NCBI GenBank assembly: GCA_020200195.1
Contig: JAIVJE010000037.1
Coordinates: forward strand, 1-7,377
DNA: 7,377 nt
Reading direction: 5' to 3'
DNA from: Acidobacteriota bacterium
GTDB taxonomy: Bacteria > Acidobacteriota > Vicinamibacteria > Vicinamibacterales > 2-12-FULL-66-21
The notes beneath the pieces are model-generated. The model worked only from the letters and a program-made list of their open reading frames with translations. It made no database searches and was not told the DNA's origin. The position numbers and the translations under genes are program-made. This document shows positions 1-5,781 of the stretch, piece by piece. How positions within the stretch are numbered: the stretch's first letter is position 1; every line of letters starts with the position of its first letter.

Positions 1-377
1 ACCGTGTATCCGCCGCGCTGACCGCCAAGTATTTCGCCAGCACGGTTTGCGAGCACTTCGTTCGTGTTCATGTTGTGCGACGTGCCGGCCCCCGCCTGAT
101 AGACGTCGACCACGAACTGATCGCGAAGCTGGCCGGCGAGCACTTCGTCTGCGGCCGTGGCAATCGCGTCGGCGATTGGGGCTTCGAGGCGTCCAAGGGC
201 GCGGTTCGCTTGCGCCGCCGCCTTCTTGATGAGGACGGTCGCCACCACGAGCTCGGCGGGCGCCGTGAGACCGCTGACAGGAAAGTTCTCGACGGCGCGC
301 ATCGTCTGAACGCCGTAGTACGCGTCCGCCGGCACCTGCATCTCGCCTAGTGGATCGCGCTCGATGCGGTATTTCAT
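1..377 (-). CDS. aspA: Aspartate ammonia-lyase (aspartase), N-terminal part, cut by the window edge
   Basis: Translating the minus strand from the ATG at 377-375 gives 125 codons, open to the window edge. The family splits L-aspartate reversibly into fumarate and ammonium in the cytoplasm, usually as a homotetramer of about 470 residues, so roughly the first quarter is present. Seen: an N-terminal RIERDPLGE segment at residues 4-12, PADAYYGVQT at 16-25, ENFPVSG at 30-36, and the substrate-binding stretch QAGAGTSHNMNTNEV at 94-108. YYG and GAGTSxNMN favour aspartase; class II fumarases of the same superfamily usually have YWG and TGSGTQSNMN. The catalytic loop near residue 320 lies outside the window, so a fumarase C-like or other lyase cannot be fully excluded. 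The gene is divergent from a class I fumarase, which would use its product. No good Shine-Dalgarno at normal spacing is seen; AGGAGA lies 17 bases upstream, too far. Confidence 0.85.
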   Translation of the reverse strand, partial: MKYRIERDPLGEMQVPADAYYGVQTMRAVENFPVSGLTAPAELVVATVLIKKAAAQANRALGRLEAPIADAIATAADEVLAGQLRDQFVVDVYQAGAGTSHNMNTNEVLANRAGEILGGQRGGYT

Positions 378-385
378 GGCCTTTT

Positions 386-394
386 TATTATACT
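386..394. promoter_or_regulatory. Overlapping divergent -10 elements between aspA and the fumarase gene
   Basis: In GC-rich surroundings this AT-rich island reads TATAAT on the minus strand (392 to 387) and TATACT on the plus strand (389-394), with TATTAT at 386-391 as a plus-strand alternative. The boxes share bases, so one site could serve polymerase in both directions. With usual spacing, the minus start of transcription would fall near 380, three bases before the aspA ATG, and the plus start near 401, on an in-frame ATG of the fumarase. No convincing -35 hexamer is seen on either side. The promoter role is inferred from sequence alone. Confidence 0.5.
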
Positions 395-424
395 TCTCCT
401 ATGTTGCCCGCTTTCTGCGAGAGC

Positions 425-1930
425 ATGGTCGATCTCATCACGCGCACCTCGACTGACCTTCCACCGGACGTCCGGGCAGCGATGGCCGGTGCGCTGAAGA
501 CCGAGCCGGCGGCGACGCGTGCGGGCCAGGCGCTCACGATCATCGCGCAGAACATCGATCAGGCAGAGTCCTGCGAAGGCCCGATCTGTCAGGACACGGG
601 CATGCCGACATTTGAAGTGAAGGTGCCGATCGGCACCGATCAAATCTGGATGCGCCGTGAGATCCGGGAAGCGGTGGCCGAAGCGACGCGCCGCGGCAAG
701 TTGCGGCCCAACTCCGTTGACTCGATCACGGGGGAGAACTCCGGAAACAATCTGGGCCCGGGCACGCCGATCATCCACTTCGATCAGTGGGAAGAGCCGG
801 ACATCGAGGTCAAGCTGATTTTGAAAGGCGGCGGGTGCGAGAACACGAACGCGCAGTACGCCCTGCCCACCGAACTCGAGCACCTCGGCCGGGCCGATCG
901 GACGCTCGACGGTGTTCGCAAGTGCATTCTGCACGCCGTGTGGAAGGCCCAGGGGAAGGGCTGCAGTCCCGGTGCCGTCGGCGTCTGCGTGGGTGGCGAC
1001 CGCACGTCCGGGTATCTGCACGCCAAGGAACAGTTGTTCCGCACGCTGGACGACGTGAACCCGGACCCCCGGCTGGCACGCATCGAAGACGCGATCATGG
1101 ACGAAGCGAACCGGCTGGCAGTCGGAACCATGGGATTCAGCGGCGAGACTTCGCTCATCGGCTGCAAGATCGGCGCGCTCAACCGTCTGCCGGCGAGCTT
1201 CTTCGTTTCGGTGGCGTACGATTGCTGGGCATTCCGGCGTTTGGGAGTCCGCCTCGATCCCCAGACGGGAGCGATCCGCTCCTGGCTCTACCGCGAACCA
1301 GACACTGCTTCGATGCCGATGCTTTCGCCGGAGGAAGTGGCCGCGGGATTTCCGCGGACCGGTCGAGAGATTCATCTCCAGGCTCCGATCAGCGCTGAAC
1401 AGGTACGAGCGCTGAAGGTCGGCGACGTGGTCCTGATCTCGGGGCGCATGTTTACGGGCCGCGATGCCGTCCACGCGCACCTGATGAAGCACGAACCGCC
1501 GGTAGATATGCGAGGCGCCGTGCTGTATCACTGCGGGCCTGTGGTTGCGAAGGACGGGAAAGGCTGGCGCGTCACCGCGGCCGGCCCGACGACGAGCATC
1601 CGCGAGGAGCCGTACCAGGCCGACATCATTCAGCGATACGGCGTTCGCGCCGTTATCGGCAAGGGTGGCATGGGCGGCAAAACGCTCGCAGGCCTCAAGG
1701 AATCAGGCGCCATCTATCTCAATGCCGTGGGGGGCGCCGCGCAGTTCTACGCGCGCTGCGTCGAGCGCGTCGACGGCGTCTCGCTGCTGGAACTCGGAAC
1801 CCCTGAAGCCATGTGGCATCTGCACGTCCGCGATTTCCCCGCCATCGTGACGATGGATGCTCACGGCAACAGCCTGCACCGCGACGTGGAAGAACAGTCA
1901 GGCGGCGTGCTCGAAACGCTCCGCGGCTAG
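425..1930 (+). CDS. Fumarate hydratase, class I (iron-sulfur type), single chain
   Basis: It catalyses the reversible hydration of fumarate to L-malate in the TCA cycle, using an oxygen-labile [4Fe-4S] cluster. The protein has 501 residues from the ATG at 425. The N-terminal (alpha-type) domain covers about 1-300 and the C-terminal (beta-type) domain about 314-500, so the subunits that are separate in many archaea and anaerobes are fused here. Seen: TSTDLPPD at 8-15, PICQDTG with Cys55, GKGCSPG with Cys180, and DCWAFRR with Cys267; these three Cys are the likely cluster ligands, with spacing close to that of Escherichia coli FumA. The beta domain shows TGRDAVH at 344-350, HCGP at 369-372, GPTTS at 387-391 and GKGGMG at 412-417. 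The start at 425 fits the family's usual N-terminus. An ATG at 401 would add eight residues and would suit a leaderless message. The 3' end overlaps the isomerase gene on the other strand by 4 bases. No symbol is given because fumA and fumB paralogues cannot be told apart. Confidence 0.95.
   Translation: MVDLITRTSTDLPPDVRAAMAGALKTEPAATRAGQALTIIAQNIDQAESCEGPICQDTGMPTFEVKVPIGTDQIWMRREIREAVAEATRRGKLRPNSVDSITGENSGNNLGPGTPIIHFDQWEEPDIEVKLILKGGGCENTNAQYALPTELEHLGRADRTLDGVRKCILHAVWKAQGKGCSPGAVGVCVGGDRTSGYLHAKEQLFRTLDDVNPDPRLARIEDAIMDEANRLAVGTMGFSGETSLIGCKIGALNRLPASFFVSVAYDCWAFRRLGVRLDPQTGAIRSWLYREPDTASMPMLSPEEVAAGFPRTGREIHLQAPISAEQVRALKVGDVVLISGRMFTGRDAVHAHLMKHEPPVDMRGAVLYHCGPVVAKDGKGWRVTAAGPTTSIREEPYQADIIQRYGVRAVIGKGGMGGKTLAGLKESGAIYLNAVGGAAQFYARCVERVDGVSLLELGTPEAMWHLHVRDFPAIVTMDAHGNSLHRDVEEQSGGVLETLRG
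1927..1930. other. Shared CTAG stop codons of two convergent genes
   Basis: The palindrome CTAG contains the fumarase stop TAG on the plus strand (1928-1930) and the isomerase stop TAG on the minus strand (1929 to 1927). The two reading frames therefore overlap tail to tail by 4 bases, leaving no intergenic room for a terminator. Confidence 0.95.
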
Positions 1931-3612
1931 GGGGTGTCCCCGTCTTTGAGAGCCTCGGCAAAGAGGCGCTCGATCCCCGCCGGCGCGGCTTCGAGACTGT
2001 CCTTGAAGTGGATACGCACGGTGCGGCGGCCGTGCGCCGCGAGGGTCTCCACGTCCGCCAGTGCCTGCGCGCGCTTCAGAACGGAAAACGAATAACCCGC
2101 ATCAGGGATAGGCGTCTCGGTCTCGTCCCCCGCAGTCAGCACGAACGCGACGACGGTGTTCGGTCCTCCCTTGTGGTACTGCCCAGTCGAGTGCAGGTAT
2201 CTGGGACCGACTCCGAAGGTGCTCGCGACGCCCTTGACTTGTCGGATGGCGAGACGGGCGTGCGCCACGGCCGACGTAATGCCTGGGGTCACCGAGAGAT
2301 ACGACAAGAACGCAACGTAGTCGTCCGGACCCAATGAATCCAGCGCCGCCCGAACGACAGCCGCCGTCGTCGCACCCGTGAAGGTGTTCGTATACACCGC
2401 GAAGGAGGCGTCCTCTGCCGCCGGCGGGGGCTCAGGCAAGCGTCCGTCTTGCGCGTACCCGTTGAGGAGGGCTTTGGTGTTTTGTTTCGCCTCGGCCACG
2501 TTCGGTTCGTCGAACGGATTGACGCCGAGGACGGCGCCGGCCACGGCAGTCGCGAACTCCCAGCGAAAAAATTCGGAGCCCAAACCGTCAAGGCGCGTGG
2601 TCAGGCGCAGGACCGGGTGCCCCGCGGCCTCGAGCGTGGAGAGTGCCGAGGCGTCCGGCGCATCGCGGTCTGTGGTAATCGCCACGAACGCGCGGTCGCT
2701 GCGGTAAGCGGCCGGTGCGTCCACGAACTCATCGACGACAGGCAGCGCTCCGGTGCCGTGCTTGCCTGTGCTCTCCGCGATGAGCTGCTCGATCCACAGG
2801 CCCAGAAAGGTCAGTGACGGCGGGAGCACAACCGTGAGCTTGTCTCGCCCGGCATTAGCGGCGGCTCCGATGAAGGCACCGAGTTCGAGGCCCGCATTCG
2901 CGTGATTCTCCTGACGGCAGCCTTCAGCCATGACTTCGGCGGCGGCGTGAATATCACGCGCCGGCGCGCCGATGCACGCCGCAGGCACCAGTCCAAAGAG
3001 TGAGAGCGCCGAAAATCGCCCGCCGATGTCAGGCGGGTTTTCGAAGATCTCGCGGTAGCGACGCTCGCGCGCGAGCTGCAGCAGCGCGGTTCCCGGATCG
3101 GAGATGGCCACGAACTGGCCGCCCGCTTCTTCGCCCCGCAACGCTCGCATGCGTTCCCAGAAGAAGCGCTCCAGCGACGCCACCTCGAGGGTCCCACCGC
3201 TCTTGCTCGCGACGATGAATCGCGTGCGCACCGGCGTCAACCGCGAGGCGGCGGCAACGATAGTCCGTTCGTCGGTCGTGTCGAGCACGAACAGCTCAGG
3301 GTAGCCGTCGGCAACTCCGTACACCGCGCGCAGCACCTCCGCACACAGGCTGCTGCCACCCATGCCGAGCAGGTAAACGGCTTCGACGAGCTCTTCACGC
3401 ATTGCATCACCGACTCGAATCACGTGATCGAGGTGCGGAGCCATCGTGGCGGAGACGTCGAGCCAGCCGAGGCGCGCCGCGATGGACTGCGCGTCGACAC
3501 TTCCACTTCCGTCGGCCGTTGACCACACGGAGGTGTCGCGCTTCCAGATGCGCGACACGACGCGTTCCTCCAACAGCTGGTCGGCCACTCGGACGGCAGG
3601 TTCGTAGGACAT
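1927..3612 (-). CDS. pgi: Glucose-6-phosphate isomerase, Tal-Pgi type, without the transaldolase half
   Basis: The protein has 561 residues. It interconverts glucose 6-phosphate and fructose 6-phosphate, linking glycolysis, gluconeogenesis and the pentose phosphate pathway in the cytoplasm. Two SIS (sugar isomerase) folds are evident. Seen: LLGMGGSSL at 81-89, SKSGGTLE at 136-143 (where SKSGTT is usual), PPDIGGRFSALS at 193-204, EQLIAESTGKHGTG at 275-288 (candidate catalytic Glu280), NPFDEPNVAEAK at 365-376 and GPRYLHSTGQYHKGG at 469-483 (candidate His474 and Lys481). These match the isomerase half of bifunctional transaldolase/isomerase proteins, as does the start EERVVSRIWKRD at 15-26. The roughly 370-residue transaldolase domain expected upstream is absent. 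The ATG at 3612-3610 was chosen because longer forms run into the coding region of the aldehyde dehydrogenase. That gene's TAA is separated from this ATG by only CC, and no strong Shine-Dalgarno is seen, so translational coupling is likely. Residue roles come from family knowledge. Confidence 0.9.
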   Translation of the reverse strand: MSYEPAVRVADQLLEERVVSRIWKRDTSVWSTADGSGSVDAQSIAARLGWLDVSATMAPHLDHVIRVGDAMREELVEAVYLLGMGGSSLCAEVLRAVYGVADGYPELFVLDTTDERTIVAAASRLTPVRTRFIVASKSGGTLEVASLERFFWERMRALRGEEAGGQFVAISDPGTALLQLARERRYREIFENPPDIGGRFSALSLFGLVPAACIGAPARDIHAAAEVMAEGCRQENHANAGLELGAFIGAAANAGRDKLTVVLPPSLTFLGLWIEQLIAESTGKHGTGALPVVDEFVDAPAAYRSDRAFVAITTDRDAPDASALSTLEAAGHPVLRLTTRLDGLGSEFFRWEFATAVAGAVLGVNPFDEPNVAEAKQNTKALLNGYAQDGRLPEPPPAAEDASFAVYTNTFTGATTAAVVRAALDSLGPDDYVAFLSYLSVTPGITSAVAHARLAIRQVKGVASTFGVGPRYLHSTGQYHKGGPNTVVAFVLTAGDETETPIPDAGYSFSVLKRAQALADVETLAAHGRRTVRIHFKDSLEAAPAGIERLFAEALKDGDTP

Positions 3613-3614
3613 GG

Positions 3615-5048
3615 TTACGTCTGCTGCCTGTTGATCACGAGCAGCTTCAGTTCGGTCATCTCCTCGATGGTGTAGTGGGGTCCTTCGCGTCCGAGTCCTG
3701 ACGCCTTGACGCCGCCGTAGGGCATGTGGTCGATCCGCCACGTCGGCACGTCATTGACGATGACGCCCCCGACGTCGAGCTCGTCGAACGCTCGGAACGA
3801 ATGGTCGAGACTATTCGTGAACAGGCCAGCCTGCAATCCGTAGATCGATGAGTTCACCGCCCTCAGCGCCTCTTCCATGCGCGCGAAGCGGTACAGGCCG
3901 ACCAGCGGAGCGAAGACCTCCTCGGCGCAGACCTTCGAGTCCGGCGGCGCGTCGGCGAGCACCGTCGGGGCGTAGAGCGCACGACCGATCTGACGGCCGC
4001 CGGTGAGGATTCGGGCTCCTGCGGCGAGCGCTTCCTCCACCCACGTGTGGACGCGGGCGAGCTCGTCTTCCGAGATCATCGGGCCGACGTCGGTCGACGG
4101 GTCGAGCGGATCGCCGACGCGCAGCGCCTCGACGCGTGCGGTGAGACGCGCGGCGAAGTCGTCAAAGACGCGATCGTGCACGTACACACGCTGCACCGCG
4201 ATGCAGCTCTGGCCGGCAAAGGCGAAACCGCCGGTCGTCACACGCTGTACGGCGAGCTCCAGATCGGCGCTGTCATCGATGATGACGGCCGCGTTTCCCC
4301 CGAGCTCGAGGATGATCTTTTTACGTCCCGCACGCCGCTTCATGTCCCAGCCCACAGCGGACGAGCCTGTGAACGTGAGCAGCTTGAAGCGCTCGTCGGT
4401 CACCAGCCGGTCGCCGGTGGCCCGAGCCATGGGGAGCACACTGACGGCTCCGGCGGGCAGCCCGGCGCGCGACAGCATGCCGCCGAGCAGCAACGCGCTG
4501 AGCGGCGTTTTCGTGGCCGGCTTGAGAACAATCGGATTGCCCGCGGCAATTGCAGGCGCCAGCTTGTGTGCGGAGAGATTCAACGGGAAGTTGAACGGGG
4601 AAATCGCGGCGACCGGGCCGATGGGAAAGCGACGTGTGATTCCGAGGCGACCCTTACCGTGGGCGGCCAGGTCGAGTGGAATCACTTCCCCGCGCAGGTG
4701 GCGGGCTTCTTCCGCCGCGACCTGGAACGTCATCGCGGCGCGCTCGGCCTCGACCGTCGCATCCTTGATGGGCTTGCCCGCTTCGCCAGCCAGCACGCGC
4801 GCGATTTCGTCCTTGCGAGCCGTCAGCTCGGCTGACACGCGGGTCAACACGTCCGCCCGTTCGTACGTCGCCATGGCGCGCAGCGATGCGGCGGCGGCCA
4901 CCGCCGCGTCGGCGGCGGCATCGAATTCCGCGTCGCCTGCGAGCCACGTCTGACCGACTACCGCTCCGTCGAAGGGAGTCCGGACCTCGAACGGCGCGCC
5001 GGCCTGCCCGGCCTTTCCGGCAATCCAGAAGGGAAATCGACCGCTCAT
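3615..5048 (-). CDS. NAD(P)-dependent aldehyde dehydrogenase family protein
   Basis: The protein has 477 residues, normal for the superfamily, and oxidises an aldehyde to its carboxylate with NAD(P)+ in the cytoplasm; it may instead act on a phosphorylated or hydroxy-aldehyde. Seen: ISPFNFPLN at 149-157 with Asn153 of the oxyanion hole, VLKPATKTP with Lys176 at the cofactor site, FTGSSAVG at 226-233, LELGGNA with general base Glu248, AFAGQSC with nucleophile Cys282, and AEEVFAP with Glu377 and Phe379 holding the nicotinamide ribose. All catalytic residues are intact. The overall look resembles the ALDH family 21 / lactaldehyde or non-phosphorylating glyceraldehyde-3-phosphate dehydrogenase group, but the substrate cannot be read from sequence; coupling to pgi makes a sugar-derived aldehyde plausible. 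The start at the ATG 5048-5046 fits the family N-terminus (RFPFWIAGK), with GGAG three bases upstream. Longer in-frame starts (only TTG codons) would run into the erpA promoter. Confidence 0.93.
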   Translation of the reverse strand: MSGRFPFWIAGKAGQAGAPFEVRTPFDGAVVGQTWLAGDAEFDAAADAAVAAAASLRAMATYERADVLTRVSAELTARKDEIARVLAGEAGKPIKDATVEAERAAMTFQVAAEEARHLRGEVIPLDLAAHGKGRLGITRRFPIGPVAAISPFNFPLNLSAHKLAPAIAAGNPIVLKPATKTPLSALLLGGMLSRAGLPAGAVSVLPMARATGDRLVTDERFKLLTFTGSSAVGWDMKRRAGRKKIILELGGNAAVIIDDSADLELAVQRVTTGGFAFAGQSCIAVQRVYVHDRVFDDFAARLTARVEALRVGDPLDPSTDVGPMISEDELARVHTWVEEALAAGARILTGGRQIGRALYAPTVLADAPPDSKVCAEEVFAPLVGLYRFARMEEALRAVNSSIYGLQAGLFTNSLDHSFRAFDELDVGGVIVNDVPTWRIDHMPYGGVKASGLGREGPHYTIEEMTELKLLVINRQQT

Positions 5049-5068
5049 ACGCTCCAGGACCCAATCCC

Positions 5069-5098
5069 AGTATGGGTCGGCGGGCAAGTTGGGGACAA
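5069..5098 (-). promoter_or_regulatory. Possible promoter of the aldehyde dehydrogenase-pgi operon
   Basis: On the minus strand, TTGTCC (5098 to 5093) is followed after 18 bases by CATACT (5074 to 5069), a weak vegetative-type pair. It would start transcription near 5062, about 14 bases before the aldehyde dehydrogenase ATG. The -10 box also lies in a small near-palindrome, CCCAGTATGGG, at 5066-5076. Both hexamers match consensus at only four positions, so this is a tentative call. Confidence 0.25.
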
Positions 5099-5139
5099 GC
5101 CGGGACGCCGGGACGTCCAAGTCATAGACGAGGCGGCAG

Positions 5140-5169
5140 TTGGACGCGTCGGCTGGGAGCCCGTATAAT
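5140..5169 (+). promoter_or_regulatory. Probable erpA promoter
   Basis: A perfect TATAAT sits at 5164-5169, with TTGGAC at 5140-5145, 18 bases upstream, as a poor -35 candidate. Transcription would start near 5176 and give a leader of about 28 bases containing a strong ribosome binding site. The -10 is convincing because TATAAT is rare in this GC-rich window; the -35 is doubtful. Confidence 0.55.
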
Positions 5170-5190
5170 CGTAGTATCTGATTGGTTCGT

Positions 5191-5196
5191 GAGGAG
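5191..5196 (+). promoter_or_regulatory. Ribosome binding site of erpA
   Basis: GAGGAG lies seven bases before the ATG at 5204. It is the clearest Shine-Dalgarno in the window and fixes the erpA start, against longer in-frame starts upstream that would overlap the aldehyde dehydrogenase gene. Confidence 0.8.
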
Positions 5197-5203
5197 TTCC
5201 GCA

Positions 5204-5533
5204 ATGATCAACGTGACAGCGGCGGCCGCCAGCAAAATTAGCGAGCTGCTTACCGAAGAGAACAAGACCGAGGCCGGTCTGCGCGTATTCGTGCAGGGCG
5301 GCGGATGCTCGGGCTTCCAGTACGGCCTGATGATCGACGAGGGCGAGGGAGACGCCTCGACCGACTCGGTGATCCAGGTTCATGGGGTCAAACTGCTAGT
5401 CGACCCCATCAGTGCGCGCTACCTGAAGGGCGCCGAGGTCGATTTCGTCGACAACATCACGGGCGGGGGCTTCACAATCAAGAACCCGAACGCGAAGTCG
5501 ACCTGCGGGTGCGGCTCCTCGTTCAGCGTTTAA
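5204..5533 (+). CDS. erpA: Iron-sulfur cluster insertion protein, ErpA/IscA (HesB-like A-type carrier)
   Basis: The protein has 109 residues, typical for A-type carriers, which accept Fe-S clusters from a scaffold and deliver them to apo-proteins in the cytoplasm. The three conserved cysteines are present: Cys35 in GGGCSGFQYG and Cys101 and Cys103 in the C-terminal TCGCG motif. VDNITGGGFTIKNPNA at 82-97 is also typical of the ErpA group. The start is fixed by a strong ribosome binding site and a TATAAT promoter. The gene is divergent from the aldehyde dehydrogenase and followed, after a repeat array, by an iron-linked regulator on the same strand. ErpA and IscA are hard to separate by sequence alone; ErpA is preferred because no iscS, iscU or hscBA neighbours are visible. 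Class I fumarase in the same window is a possible client, which is an inference. Confidence 0.9.
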   Translation: MINVTAAAASKISELLTEENKTEAGLRVFVQGGGCSGFQYGLMIDEGEGDASTDSVIQVHGVKLLVDPISARYLKGAEVDFVDNITGGGFTIKNPNAKSTCGCGSSFSV

Positions 5534-5559
5534 TCGTGTAAACGACCGTGCAACGTGCC

Positions 5560-5580
5560 ACGTGCCGCGTTCAATGTGCG
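5560..5580 (+). repeat. Left arm of a 21-bp inverted repeat flanking the heptamer array
   Basis: These 21 bases are the reverse complement of 5760-5780 except at two positions, and both differences would be G-U pairs in a plus-strand RNA. The arm includes the variant unit GCGTTCA, whose counterpart TGAACGT occurs at the same place in the other arm. This suggests that the arms are true copies rather than chance alignments of a simple repeat. Confidence 0.7.
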
Positions 5581-5759
5581 GTGCCACGTGCGACGTGCCA
5601 GATACGACGCACGCTGCCCTCGGGACACCCCGCACCTGGCACCGCGCGCTTCGCACGTAGCATCCCGCCCCCGGCACGTCGCACGCCGCACATCGCACAT
5701 CGCCCGTGGCAGGGCGCGCCGCACGTCGCAGACCGCACGTCGCACCGCATGCCGCACGT

Positions 5760-5780
5760 CGCACGTTGAACGTGGCACGT
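5760..5780 (-). repeat. Right arm of the 21-bp inverted repeat
   Basis: This arm pairs with 5560-5580, exactly 200 bases away, and ends one base before the ATG of the Fur fusion gene. It occupies the place where a Shine-Dalgarno would be expected, and none is present. Confidence 0.7.
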
Positions 5781-5781
5781 C

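Larger units (their letters stand above)
5545..5781. repeat. Degenerate 7-bp repeat array with inverted halves
   Basis: Almost the whole gap between erpA and the next gene is built of heptamers. The left part (about 5545-5612) uses the unit ACGTGCC or ACGTGCG. The right part (5631-5780) uses the reverse complement, CGCACGT or GGCACGT, and divides exactly into 20 heptamers and two pentamers (5715-5719 and 5748-5752). Perfect CGCACGT copies start at 5652, 5720, 5734, 5753 and 5760; GGCACGT starts at 5673 and 5774. The array ends one base before the next start codon. As 7 is not a multiple of 3, every frame reads as a 21-base, 7-residue pattern, producing long Arg/Cys-rich spurious reading frames. 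No coding potential is supported. Function unknown; mobile, structural and protein-binding roles are all possible. Confidence 0.85.

Noticed and set aside
1..377. Class II fumarase (FumC) instead of aspartase
   Set aside because: The YYG and GAGTSxNMN signatures favour aspartase, although the C-terminal signature lies outside the window.
350..424. A GTG start at 350 for the fumarase, adding 25 residues
   Set aside because: It lies within the aspA coding region on the other strand, and the added residues do not resemble the family N-terminus; the ATG at 425 (or 401) fits better.
836..842. Cys in place of Ser in the GGGSEN-like motif of the fumarase, as a possible oddity
   Set aside because: The GGGCEN and GVCxGGDR forms appear to be ordinary for one subgroup of single-chain class I fumarases, from memory of the family; the three likely cluster cysteines are all present.
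374..1531. Minus-strand open frame of 385 codons opposite the fumarase gene
   Set aside because: It shadows a clear enzyme gene in GC-rich DNA; its translation has no recognisable domain and is Arg-rich.
3613..3741. Longer isomerase start at 3741
   Set aside because: The extra 43 residues are an out-of-frame reading of the end of the aldehyde dehydrogenase gene, and the isomerase family N-terminus begins at the ATG at 3612.
4886..5203. N-terminal extension of ErpA by 106 residues
   Set aside because: The extension is an Arg/Pro-rich antisense reading of the aldehyde dehydrogenase gene; the strong GAGGAG site places the start at 5204.
5049..5204. Longer aldehyde dehydrogenase start at a TTG at 5204
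   Set aside because: It would overlap the erpA promoter and ribosome binding site; family members begin near the ATG at 5048, which also has GGAG upstream.
5545..5781. CRISPR array
   Set aside because: The units are only 7 bp, contiguous and degenerate, without spacers; no cas gene is nearby.
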